Assembly: GCF_016859285.1 (NCBI RefSeq)
Contig: NC_053404.1
Coordinates: 13,389,605 to 13,453,604, forward strand
Direction: 5' to 3'
DNA: 64,000 nt
DNA from: Xiphias gladius
Taxonomy: Eukaryota > Chordata > Actinopteri > Istiophoriformes > Xiphiidae
Shown here in pieces: positions 1-18,583 of the stretch; the first letter of the stretch is position 1; each line of letters begins with the position of its first letter. The position numbers and the translations under genes are program-made. Under the pieces are notes generated by a model. That model saw only the letters and a program-made list of their open reading frames with translations, searched no databases and had not been told where the DNA came from.

Positions 1-165
1 ACTAAGACAAATTAGATTTTCTATAAATTTTCATGTGAATTCTTTCCATTTATGTTTGTCTTCAAACTAACCCACCGTATTTCGCTACTCCTTAGCCTGA
101 GACTCCATTCACAAATTACTGTATTGACCTTCCCCATTCATATCATAACTATGTTTTTCTTCCAG

Positions 166-6993
<6,828 letters not shown>

Positions 6994-7433
6994 TCACCTA
7001 TCATTGAATGCATGTTGATGTTCAAACCATTTTATCTGTATTTGAAAACAGTTTATAAAACATTCCACTCATAATAATCTCAAGAGTTACAGTGGAATGC
7101 ACTTGTTTTATATTTTAATAAAATATTGTCAGCATTTTTAGAATTATGGGTGGGTTTAAATAATAAAATATGTAACATGTATTTAACATAGTTTCACATA
7201 ATGTTATACATAACAGAACATTATGTATATGGCTAGCTACTATATGGCAGCAACCCTTTGCCGTAAAATATTGTTAAATATTGTGATGTTATGGATTTTG
7301 TTTTGTTCTTGTTCTTCTATCAGCAGCTATAACAAGCAGTTTAAAGCCCAATTTTGTATACATTTATATATTTTGTTAACCCAGCTTTTATATTTTTTTA
7401 CATTGTTTTGACAAGTTTAAGCATTATACCTGC

Positions 7434-7439
7434 AATAAA
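7434..7439 (+). terminator. flt3 poly(A) signal candidate
   Basis: An AATAAA hexamer lies about 440 bases after the flt3 stop. An earlier AATAAA near 7119 could also be used. The DNA from 6994 to this point reads as A/T-rich 3' UTR with no coding potential that I can see. Confidence 0.5.
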
Positions 7440-8078
7440 ATGTACTTTACATTTTAAATGAAACACTTGTGATTGTAATGTATGTAGGTCAGTCGTTTTC
7501 AAATGATTTGGCTTTTTGGCCTGTGTCCCCTTTAAATGAAGCCATGTGTATGTGTGACCCCTCATTATGTCTCAACTGTCAACAACTCATCCAAAGACTG
7601 ATTTTCCCTTCTCCAGATTGTTTTATTTGAGTAGTTTCTACGGGCTTTAAGAGAAATAACTATCCAGTATTTCACAATAAAAGGGCAAAGATTAAAGAAA
7701 TGTGTTAATTCTAAATTTCTAGAAACTTTTTTTTTTTAAACCAATCCACTCAATCCTCTTGGTGGGGGACACAAGATGCGAGTTCCAGTTGCTGCCTTTA
7801 AGCGCTAGGTGACGCCAGAGATCAACGTTTGCACTTTGAAGAAGTCAACCTGTAACGAACATTTGACAGTTGAGCATTTGCTTGTAAACTCGCAAGTAAA
7901 CTCCTTGTCTCAGCATCAGATGATTGGCAGTTGATCTGACAAATAAATGATTAACCACAGCCAGGTTTCGGGGGCTTATTCTGTGTGTCCACTAGTGCAT
8001 TAACCCTTTTTGCAAAGTACTGTCCGAAGGTCAATAAGCACGGCCGGTGCAACCACTAAAAAGTGTCCCCACATAGAC

Positions 8079-8405
8079 ATGGACATCAACACAGTAAATG
8101 CTCTTCCTTACGATGATTTTGTGAATATTTTTGGCAACGTGGTGGAGAAATGTCCCATTATATTAGCTGCTGTGTGGTCGAGGCGTCCCTTTGTGAGCTT
8201 GCCTGCTTTGGAGGCTGCCATTACTGAATTCATCGATGGTCTGCCGGAATCAGGTGAGGCACAGATCTACATTTTTATAAATTGTTCGTTATATTTTGTG
8301 TTTAAGCTCTGTTGAAATTTTGGGTAACTTATTTAGCGGCTGCTGGTCCTTATAAATGGCATTTACTCTGTGCGTAAAGGCACTGATATACATTATATAT
8401 ATATA

Positions 8406-8436
<31 letters not shown>

Positions 8437-8827
8437 GAGCGCAATAATCAGTCATTCTGTGTGTCCAGGTAAAGAGGGGATCCTCAGGTGTCACCCGGAC
8501 CTCGCGGGCAGGGACCTCCATAGGGGCACATTGACCCGGGAGTCGCGCGAGGAGCAAGCACGTGCCGGGCTGGACGCGCTGGAGTCCGCGGAAGCCTCGC
8601 GCATGGCCCGGCTCAACGAGGAGTACAAAGAGCGGTTTGGGTTCCCGTTTGTCATCTGCGCCCGGATGAACGACAAGGAGAGCATCTTACGGCAGCTGTC
8701 CGAGCGCTGTCAGAACGAGCGCGTGGTGGAGAGGGCGCGCGGCATAGAGGAGGTGAAGAAGATATGCCGCCTGCGTCTCCAGAGCCTCGTGCTCCCTGAC
8801 GCTCCAAAAAAAGTTATGACCCATTAA
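8079..8827 (+). CDS. urad: 2-oxo-4-hydroxy-4-carboxy-5-ureidoimidazoline decarboxylase
   Basis: Third enzyme of the uricase route: it decarboxylates OHCU to S-allantoin, normally in peroxisomes. Two exons, 8079-8253 and 8469-8827, join in phase to 177 residues, close to the usual 170-180. I chose the ATG at 8079 because the protein then begins MDINTVN, matching the family start. The HPDLAG motif places His67, followed by Glu87 in the EEQ segment and Arg161 in RLRL. These positions coincide with the catalytic set described for zebrafish URAD. It lies between flt3 and pdx1 as in tetrapods and is co-directional with flt3. The C-terminus ends in MTH, so no standard SKL-type peroxisomal tripeptide is visible. 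Confidence 0.95.
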
Positions 8828-8990
8828 TTACTGGCGTTAATATTGAATTTAGCCTGTGCCAGGTAAACCACCTGGACGTAAAGACTGCCATTGCTATCAG
8901 ACCTATGCAGGTTGTGGTATTTGTTTTATTCAAAGTATGTATTATGTGTGCTCTTCATCCATCATACTGTATAATTAATTTTTTCAAACA

Positions 8991-8996
8991 ATAAAA
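8991..8996 (+). terminator. urad poly(A) signal
   Basis: AATAAA lies about 165 bases after the urad stop. On the opposite strand the nearest AATAAA that could serve pdx1 is at 8925-8930. The two convergent 3' UTRs may therefore overlap. Confidence 0.5.
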
Positions 8997-9529
8997 TATG
9001 TGAAACATTGATTATGATTTTTTTCAATTTACATGATGTAAGCTTATATAAACACATGTGAACATTGATAATATTGCAAATACATTTTCCTGACAGTCAT
9101 ATTATGCATAAAGGTGTGTGCAACTGGTTTGTGTAGGGTTGTCTCAGCATGCCATCTGGTGTCCAAAAAAAATGTCCAAGCATGCATGGCGAAAGTAGGA
9201 TGAAGAAATGTCTCTTCAGTCCACAAACGGCACACTGTGATATCCAATAAGGGGGCTTACGGTGGTCCTTCAGTGAGTTCAGGGAGATCTCAGTAAAAGG
9301 GGGGACATTAGTTAAAAAATGCCATCTCACACCCTAACTTAAGGAGAGGCTGTTTCCCTCTGTCCACTGTTAGCAGCCCAATTATGAACCGCACAGGCTT
9401 TCTGAAAATATAAATCCTCTCAAATGGCACTGCCTTGAAATATGGGCCTTGTAGCCTATTTCTATTGGGTTTCAATCTTTGCAGTATTAGTTTAGGTCGT
9501 AGTCTAGAGGATAAGTGTCTTCTGCGGGC

Positions 9530-12250
9530 CTATGCGGGCTCTCTGGTCCCAGAAGCGGAGAGAGAGTGACCGTGCAGCGGGGAAACGGGCGGCGTAGCGG
9601 TTAGAGGTCCGTTTGTGGAGGAGACCCCTCCCGCGGCCTCCCCCTGGTCACCAGAGGTGATGGAAGAGTCCTGGTCCGGTTCGGCCCCCCTTGCCTTCCT
9701 CCGGTCCTCCTCCTTTTTCCACTTCATGCGCCGGTTCTGGAACCAGATCTTGATGTGGCGCTCGGTGAGGCTCAGGGTCAGCGCCAGCTCCACGCGGCGA
9801 GGCCTCGAGATGTAGCGGTTGAACAGGAACTCCTTCTCGAGCTCCAGCAGCTGGGCGCGCGTGTAGGCGGTCCTCGTGCGTTTGTTTTCCTCAGTCTCTG
9901 CCATCATGTATGGCCCTAGAGACAGAACGGAAATTTAGTCCTATTCTCTTTACAAATTAGGTTGTATAAAAGGTATTTAATGGTTTATTATCAGCTTTGT
10001 TTGGACTGGATCTCCAAAAAAATACTTTTAAATTTATTTTGTTAATATTGTTCTTAATTTTTTTTTAAGTGCAAATGACCTATGTGCATTATTAAAATTG
10101 CATGGGGTTCTGACCACTCCGCAGGCTCCTGCAGAAACAACAGTACATATTTGTCTTATGATAGCCAGTAGAATAAACATTTATTCACTTGTAATGTTAC
10201 GAGGAATTTACAGTCACTTCAGATTTACCAAAAATATACATCCTTGATCCGCTTGGGAAATTTTGGAAGCAACAGGTGAAATGAGGACACGCTAAAGCTG
10301 TAATATGTTCTTATGGGGGGAAAAAAAACCATTTTGTTTTTAAATCACAAAACTCACTTTGGAATGAGCTCAGTTGAGGACTGACTCCTGTAGCTTACCG
10401 ATGGCCACATAATTTTATTTATTCCAAGATTAGTCTACAGTTTGCAGTTAGCCCGATTAGACATGCATCACTTGCTTAAAAATGGGGCTTTTAATATCAG
10501 CAATCAATCAGATATACTATCAATAATTACCAATATTATCACAGTGTTAAACTGATATGAGACACTGGGAAAAAAATTCCCCAAATGTCTTTTTGTGTTG
10601 ATTCACACAATGAAAGTATAATTGAAAGTACGGGCTACATTTTAGGTTTTTGTTGTTGTTGTTGTTGTTGTTTTACAAATTGTTATAATTAACAGTTTAA
10701 TTGTAACAATTTTTTTCGAAGGCAAAAAGCGTGTTTAGCCACTGACCGTTCAAATGCTTGTGGTCAGGGTCAGTAAAAACAACAATGGTACAAACAACAG
10801 TTTTTTCGTATGGCGTCCTTTTATTGCTTTGGACATATAGTAGTAGGCCTGTTTTAGGAAGGTTTGGCATTTTCCCACAACAGCATCTTTGGTATGGAAG
10901 CCCATTTTAATGTCATCTTAAATGTAGCCAAATTGCTTGCAGCTTATTGCAAAAATTATTTGAATCTGGGTTGAAAAAAACACAGCAATGATGTGTGCGG
11001 CATGATACATCAATCACCGAATTTTACCAAAAAAGATGTGAGCAAAAGTTGAACCAGCGTAGGATGCAATTTCACAGGAGAGGTCACTGTGGCCTACACC
11101 GATTTTAAGAGAATTTGAGAATCTTGAGAATTTGAGAATTTTCTCTGATAAATTGGTAGGTCCATTTTAGCAGAAACCTTCAGGATGTACTTTGTCTTCT
11201 CTCACGAAAACCACCGTTAGAAAGATAATTTCCACTTGTTATAAGAGAACCCCCAGTCTCAATTATAGTTGTTTTAGGACTTGGTTGGTTGTCTCAATTG
11301 TTTAGTTTTGATAAACTAAACAATTAGTTTTGATAAACTAAACAATTTGGTAACTCCGTTTAACCTGAAAACCTTCTTTCTGCGAACAATTCACTGTTAA
11401 TATAAAATCCCCACAGGCGTTTTCTTCTTTTTAGGTTGCCAGTAACGGTAATTGGATGTTTTGACAGCTTATTATACTCTATAGTATCCAGGCTATATGG
11501 CTGAAGATGTGGCGATTGGTGAAACTGTTTCGTATAGACAAAACCCACATTTTTGTGACGGTAAGACCTGCTAAAAGCAAGCGCTGACCTTCCGGGCCTT
11601 TTACGAAATGACTGACAAAGGTAAACTGAAACACCCAGGATCATGTTGTTGGGAGCATGATTTCATTATAGTCTTCATTAAGACTCACTTGAAACTCACT
11701 TGTTAATGCTTCAATGTATGTTAAACTGAAGCCTTGTTTGATAAGCAGCGACAATGTACTCAACGAGAAACCCACTTTGAGACATCCCCTATTCAGATTC
11801 AGTTGGTCTCCATTCAGTGATTCTCTTTAAACAAATGTACTTTGCTGATATGTAGCTTTAGGGTTTACCTGCCCACTGTCCCTTCCAGGTGTGTGAGTGG
11901 GATTTTGTGGCTTTCATCCAGGGGAAAGGGAGGTGATATCTGCTCTGTTCCCCCGTGTCTCCATAACCTGCGGCCGGCTGGAGAGCCTGCTGCTGGAGCC
12001 CCTGTTGGTGGTGCAGCTGAGCCACACCTGGATCCTCTCGCACGGAAGGTAGACTGTAAGAAGGTGCGACGTCAGGAAGACTGGCCTGCTCCAGGGCTCC
12101 CATGGACCGCGGTGTGTAGACGGAGTGGACCTGCCTGTTCATGTAGAGGCAGGGCGGCGGGCTGTGGCTGTAGTCCTCAACCTGTGAGCTCTGGTAGGCA
12201 CAGGAGTCTTTAAAAACCTGCGAGGGGTAGTAATGATCTTCCCGATTCAT
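9530..12250 (-). CDS. pdx1: Pancreatic and duodenal homeobox 1
   Basis: ParaHox homeodomain transcription factor for pancreas and duodenum; nuclear. Two exons on the minus strand: 12250-11869 and 9915-9530, in phase, 255 residues. Exon 1 begins [11 protein letters not shown] and carries the PBX-binding hexapeptide FPWMK at residues 109-113. Exon 2 has a full homeodomain from about residue 138 to 197, with [15 protein letters not shown], helix 3 [16 protein letters not shown] and the Pdx-type His before it. A Ser/Pro-rich tail follows. The splice joins QWAG to PYMMAE, matching other vertebrates. The 2-kb intron (9916-11868) holds no gene. No cdx gene lies between it and urad (8828-9529), and no gsx gene follows it before polr1d. 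Confidence 0.97.
9916..11868 (-). other. pdx1 intron
   Basis: Non-coding. It contains a (GTT)n tract near 10647-10670 and a directly repeated small palindrome around 11299-11346. I see no second gene in it. Confidence 0.8.
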
Positions 12251-14653
12251 GGCTGCCGAGGACCCGAGGCTGTGGGACCGTTTGCGCGCACATATACCGT
12301 ACCTGCGCCCTGCCCCGGCGTGGACCTTCTGCTCTACCTGCCTCTGGCGCAACCGCAAGGCCCTTACGGCTCCACACAGGTGTGTCACTCTGTCACCATG
12401 TGACTCTGCAGCGCACAAGCCATTGGTTTCACTGTTTGCTCAAAACGACAGACCTATAGCCCCCTCGGTTTCCAGGATATTCTACAGCTTGTGGGATTTT
12501 TTTCAGTAAATTTAACAGAACGGCTGCCAGCGCGTAAATCAATGTCCCTCTGTAAATACCGTAACGTTTACCTGGCATTCACCTGTTTGCCCCCACAGCA
12601 GCAACAGGATCTGTGGGAACCTGCCTCCACACATAGAAAAGGGTTATAGAGGTCCTTCTGAGTCTAGGGCGTACGACAGAAACCTGTTTCTCATGTAGGA
12701 TTGCCCTCAAACAGCGTAATTGCGACAATTTATATGGATAGATCTCTTGTCTGCACTCTACGTCTGATAAATCGATATGGATGGGCGCAAACATTGGTTG
12801 ACCTGCGAGATAAGAGACCTGGATGGAGAGACAGTTGTCTTGGAAACTTGGGTGACAAGCTCAACCCCCCCCCCCTTTTTTTTTTGTCTACACCTTTCTG
12901 ACTCTTAAAATGTACCCATTACACTTCTGTAAATGCATCATTTAACACCATTTAACCTGTGCCGCCCCATACTCCCTGCACGACGGGCCCTTGACTATAA
13001 CAAACACTGAGCTGCAGCGGTCGCTTTACCCGCCGCACTCTCGCCATGTTTGCTGGCCATTAGCCTTTAGCGGGTGTGTTCGCCCCATTAAACGCCAGCT
13101 CTCGTGGTAAACGAATTAGGTTGGAGTGAGCAGAACAGAACTCAATTAACCGGCGTGCGCATGGAGCCTATCCCCGCAACCCGCCAGCTCACCTGCGCAT
13201 TTTGGAAACTTTCGAGCCTCTTGGTATATGATAGGTATAATTCGCCTATTTTTCAAGTAAACTGTACAGGACGACGGGGCTTTTACCTTGATAGTGTGTA
13301 TCTATAGACTATTTACACGAAGTTCTTCAAAAGCAATTATGGCACTTTCCACGGTATCTTAATGGGGCACTCAGAGATGCAATAAAGTTCAAGTAAACCA
13401 ATTCTATACAAATCACCCCCTGCACTATGCCTTAATGGTGTTTATATTTGATCATTGTTTCAAACAGGAAGGAAACAGTTAACCGCAGCTATTCTCCACT
13501 ACAGTGGAGAAGGACAACGTGATTTATGAAGCATGAGGGGCGTTAAAGGCATTGTAGCCAACTTTAAAGACACAGATTTTTTTTTAAGTGATGATTTAAG
13601 CGAGGAGTAATGCAGCTTAACTCTGCTATAATAGACCTATGGGTAATCGTGACCACAGAGACTGACAGTTGCCACGTTTATAAAAAACGCTCTGGATGTG
13701 GAACAATAAAAGAGTGTAACCTTAAACACACGGACAAAGGCCAAATGGATAGGAAAGATATAAATAGCATTACAGCACTTTCAATGCTTGAGCAAATGTC
13801 CATCTGTTTCTCTAAGGCCCCGATAACCCCACTAAAACACATAGAAAAACTATAGTATTAGTAATGAAAGCTATTGTTTCTGTCACAGTCTAATTAAATA
13901 TTAATTATTTCGTTATTTCATGCGGTAGACAACTTATTCGAGGACTTGGGCACCAGTAGGAGTGTCAGGGGAAAAAAATCTCCTTTGACAAACAAAACCG
14001 TTTCTGATAGCCGGTATATATAAAAAAAAAAAAAAAAAAAAAGAAAAGTTGGACGCGATAAAATGTGCTTACCCATTGGCGACAGCAGCATGGTTTATGT
14101 AAAAATTATAACCAGTGAATAATGGCAGAAGAATAGTAATGAAATTATAATTTAAATCAAACCTCCTCTTCTGTAGGTGAAACAGAATTAACTAAGCCAT
14201 ATATCATGTGAGAGGGGAGGACATGGAAAAAAAATTGTCAAAAGTTCTCCTTATTTCCTGAGCTACTTTATTCACTCCAATATCTGTGGAAAAAAAAGAA
14301 CATTAAAACGATTTTATCCTAACCACTGGATGTGTGAGCAATTTAAGGGAATCAACTAAACCTATAATATTTTTGTAATCCAAAAAGTTAACAGTTAATT
14401 AACTAACATGGAAGACAATGTTAACCTTATTTCTGTAGGGAGCGAAAGTGTAGTATTTTTTATTAGCTGGAACAAAAAGGTTAAATCAGTGTCTTTTCTG
14501 GATCCTTCTAACATGCCTGGTGAAAAAGGACTCAAGCAGCTCTGTGAGATGTGCTGGCTGGTCAGAGAACAGTTTCCGGAGTGCCCACCTCTGTGCTCCC
14601 TGGAAAGGGATTGGCCTCAGGAAAAGCAGTGCTCCTCCCCAAAACAGAAGTGC
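12251..14653. other. pdx1 upstream / polr1d downstream intergenic DNA
   Basis: About 2.4 kb without a supported gene. Where human 13q12 has GSX1 there is none here. A less A/T-rich, low-repeat patch at about 12960-13300 contains TGTTTGC (forkhead-like), ATTAGC and CCATTAAAC words and could be a pdx1 control element, but this is only suggestive. Poly(C)/poly(T) occurs near 12866-12885 and poly(A) near 14021-14042. Confidence 0.5.
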
Positions 14654-17347
14654 TTAATTCATGAAGTCTGTGTGTGCTCCGTCCATCTTCCCCCTGTCTC
14701 CGTTGTCTTTGTGTCTGTAACTCCTCTCTTTGTCTTTGTCCTCTTTCTTGTCTTTATTATTCCGGCTGTCCCTGTGATCATTTGTATGTTCCGTGTGGCC
14801 TCCGTTGCTCCTACGATCTCTGGTAGGCGATCTGCTGCGGTCGCGGCTTCTGCCCGGGGTCTCGCTCCCCAGGCGCCCTCTTGTGGCGGAGTGTACGTCT
14901 CTGTGCTCACCGGTGCGCCGCTGCAGGCCGGTGGAGCGCAGGGTGTTGAGGAGGAAGCGCTTGTTGGTGCTCCGTAGGGGACACTTTAACCTGACAGAGG
15001 AGGGAACAAAGTTATTAACTCTGATATCTGACATTGATGTGTTGGATTTATCTATATGACAAGAGAAGCCATGGGAGTTGATCACTAGAATCTACTTTAG
15101 AAGGAATCAGCATACCTGTTTTTTCATTAATAAGCCATTGAGGACACGTAGGTCATGTCCCCTGCATTTGTTTCCTAAGAATCTGGAGGTTACAGCAACC
15201 TAGAGTGAGTTACACAATGGGTGTCTTATAGGTAGATTCCAGTACTTTTAGACTTAAAAACATTTTGACTACTTTTAGGCCAGCAAATAAATAAAGGATT
15301 CATCATATCATATCTCTCTTATATTATTTAAGGCTTTTAGATAAGTGTTTGTGTTAATTCATGTTAGAAAATAAAATATATGGAAAATAAATTAAAAGTT
15401 AACTGAATAAATACAATATGAAACATTTAAAAAATAAATGGGGACTTGAGTGCTTACACTGGGGGATTTGAATTCATGACCTCAGTATTTCTAAAATCCT
15501 GACCAAAGCCCTGCTATTACCAACTCTGAACTGGGAAAGACTGGTTTCCAGGACCATACACCTTCCCACTGGAATGAACTGCAACACTAAATGAAGTAAG
15601 GGATATTAATTTCTCTGAGGGACTATAAAGTTCTTCTTGGTTATATTTTTAATAGTTTTTTTGATTAGTTGTATTAGTGTGTCTGTGTGTGACGATGATT
15701 CCTTTTTGCATCTGAATTGTCTGGTTAGGATGTTGCATATATGAAATTTGTTTTCAGTTCTCTTTTGTAAGAGAGATCTTTATCTGATGGAGACTGCTTG
15801 AATAAATAAAGCTTGAGAGCAAGCCATTTAATTTGGTTTGAGTATTTAAAATTATACAATCACCAAGACAAAATGAGTAGCAAGAGTAATTAAACAATGC
15901 ATTTGTCTAGGTATACTGGCAAAATAAAATATCTCCACATTTATCAATATCATTGTGATGACATTTTAGGGGGATGGCAAATAATTACACATAATAAACG
16001 TTAGTAAATGGGATATATATATATATATTTCCCTTATCTAGAACCATATAGTAGGATTAGAATATGTATACTTTAGTATAACAAACCCATTAACAGCCCT
16101 ACCAAAGAACTCAAGAACAGTCATGTGATACAGTACCGACACATTGAAAACAGTTAATTATCAAACAATTTGGGCATGAAATTCATTTCTAGTTATTTAA
16201 ATGCAGAATGTATTAAACACATTTTACTATAGTGTTAAGACTGTATTTAATTACACAAGAAATGGAGTGGCTAAATGTACTAGTTTTGAGCCTAAAACAT
16301 TTTAGAGAACCTATCAAATCCACTTTGATTTGCAATTAAGGGATGTAAATTGTTTATTTAAAATGATTATTTCAATTCTCTGAAGAGATAATATTATGTG
16401 AAAATTCTCTTTAAAATCTTTATCACATAGCTTTTTGAATTTTGTGTGGTCCATCTCTCTGTTTGCCATTAATATTGTCGAGTCTTATTGTGAGCATGTA
16501 CCATGTACCAAATATTGTAAATACATATGGACTCCAAGAAGAGTAGCTGCTCGTGTTTCACAGTAGCCCATGGGGATCTACACAAACAACTAGTTGAGAA
16601 TAGAACATAGAAACAAGATAAACTGTGCACAGACTAAATCTAAACCCACCACAAGTAGGCTGTACACGCAAAGGGCAAAAAATGCCGCTGTGCAAGTACA
16701 GCTAAGCTGATAAGTAGCAGTTAAATGTCCATAAATGACAGAAGTGTGCAGGCTGATACAGATGGCCTTTAAAACAGTGCTTACCATCCTACAGGGCCCA
16801 TGGTCTCTGCTCTCAACCGAGCTCTGTCAGTCTCCCTGAGGAGCTCCTCTATTGCACGCCTAGATGGATAAATAAAGAAAAACATCAAGCAATTAGGAGA
16901 AGTTGAGGACAAAGATGGCACAAAACCTCAAGGGGGAGCCAAGGGGAGAATAAATTAATTAAATGAGAAAAAACAGAGTGATGCAGAGTGCAGAAGAGAA
17001 AGTGAGCCATTAGTGAGTGAATGAGGGACAGCGGCGGTGTCCTGGTTTGACCCGAGCTGCCGAATCAGCAGGGTGTCGCACGGATTTAGCCGACCTTTAA
17101 CCACAGAGCACCGGCAGCTAATGGTATCTGTTTTAGCGGCCGGGTTTCCTTACAACCAGTACACACTCACACTCGTCTTACAACACAACAAATACAACAG
17201 GTGTCGACCAAAAATATCCCTCCCTGCTGATGGACGGGTGTTAGGGTTCTGGAGGAAAACTAGCTAGAAGTGTGTGCAAACAGAAGCTGCAACTGAGGAT
17301 AAAAAGAAAATTAGAACATACTTTTCCAGCTCGTTATCCTCTGCCAT
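14654..17347 (-). CDS. polr1d: POLR1D alternative short isoform (isoform-2 type)
   Basis: Three minus-strand exons join in phase: 17347-17322 (MAEDNELEK), 16859-16785 (RAIEELLRETDRARLRAETM, then GPVG) and 14990-14654 (LKCPLRSTNKRFLLNTLRST and onward), giving 145 residues. This matches the alternative human POLR1D product, which begins MEEDQELERKAIEELL and has CPLASTNKRFLINTI. It does not match the Pol I/III AC19 subunit itself. The tail from about residue 60 is rich in Arg, Ser, Asp and Lys, low complexity. Its biochemical role is not known to me. The exon encoding the RNA polymerase alpha-like domain (HTLGNSLRY type) is not visible on either strand here. It sits head-to-head with lnx2, as expected from synteny. 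Confidence 0.85.
14991..16784 (-). other. polr1d intron
   Basis: A/T-rich, non-coding. I looked here for the canonical polr1d exon and did not find it. A short (TA)n tract lies near 16014-16028. Confidence 0.7.
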
Positions 17348-17627
17348 CGCGTCGCGATCAATTACACCATAAAACAACGTTAATTAATCTAAAATCGATG
17401 ATTGTAGGTTAGTTAGCGCAACATCTTTTTTGTTTACTTCTCTGTGAGGTCCTTCCGCCGAGGACCCTGTGTTTTTGGGTGTCTTTGGCGATGCCTGATT
17501 GTTTTCAAACGCCACTGAACTTGACTACTATGCAAAAGGGATCAAAGATAGGCTTAAACGGCTTAAAAAAATGTTCATACTTTGAGTTTTGAGTTCATTG
17601 GCAAGGTCTAAATCAAACTTATGACAA

Positions 17628-17925
17628 ACTGTGGTGGAAGAGGTATTCACCTAAATAAAAGTAGCACGGAACGGGAGTCGTGTAGCCTATCCTACTTAAG
17701 TAAATACAGGTACGAATTTTCAGCAACATGTGCTTAAAGTATCCATACTAAAACGACTCTGCATTATGCATTCATTATTGATGATGATAATATCGCAGCT
17801 GATGGATGTGGAGCTAAGTTTAACTACTTTATATACAATACTAGCTGGGCAGTGTAATCTGTATAATTGCGTCATATTTTATAGGTTGACTTTATCTGCA
17901 AAGTAGGCTAACTATTAACAAGGCA
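17628..17925 (+). repeat. Dispersed inverted-terminus repeat between polr1d and lnx2
   Basis: It begins GTGGTGGAAGAGGTATTCACC and continues with AAATAAAAGTAGC and TACTTAAGTAAATAC words, the same family as 2036-2798. It is diverged. Confidence 0.5.
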
Positions 17926-18359
17926 AACAATCAGACACATGTTGAATTGAAGAACTCGTTTATTTTCCTTTATTGAAGATTTACCAATATTTATATCTGC
18001 ATGCGTGATGGATTATTAGAAAGTGAGAAGATCATGGGCATTTATTAATGGCTTGACTATTAATCACTCGCCAACAAGAGAGATTTTTCATTTATTAGTG
18101 GTTTATTATTGATCTACAAAGAATTACTAAATAATCTATTAACCATTATTAAAGCCATTAGTTAAAACTTAAAAAACCTTGAGAGGTGCCTCATGAAACC
18201 ATTTACTATACAACAGTTTTTGGCAGTACATTATCACTACTAATATTGAGATAACATAACCTTTACAAAAGACAGAATAAGATAATCTGCACCATTAAAT
18301 TTGTGGGGGGTGATGCAACATAGCAAGACGTATCTAAAAAGATAGGTAATAATATTTTT

Positions 18360-18583
18360 GTGCAGGCTGTTTGGAAGCCACCCCTGATTTTGCTCCGGAT
18401 TGACAGCCACAGACCCCGCCCCTCCCTGTTGACGGACAGCAGTGGGCGGGACCAGCGCCGCCAAAGACACGGGGGCGTTTTCGTGCGGGGTTGCGGATCG
18501 GTCCGTTGCGTTGAATGCGTGATTGAGGTCCCGCTAATAATCGTCCCCCTTTTTGGGGCCGGAGTGCGCGGCGCGGAGGAGCG
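18360..18583 (+). promoter_or_regulatory. CpG-rich start region of lnx2, possible non-coding exon 1
   Basis: A local G/C- and CpG-rich block ends at a good donor (GCG|GTGAGA, exon end 18583). It lies about 1.2 kb from the divergent polr1d start. The lnx2 coding exon has an acceptor at 20954, so an untranslated first exon must lie upstream. This is the best candidate. No coding is seen here. Confidence 0.4.

Noticed and set aside
14408-14977. 189-codon plus-strand open frame
   Set aside because: Overlaps the polr1d last exon in antisense. The Val/Leu-rich reading comes from the Arg/Asp/Lys-rich codons on the other strand.
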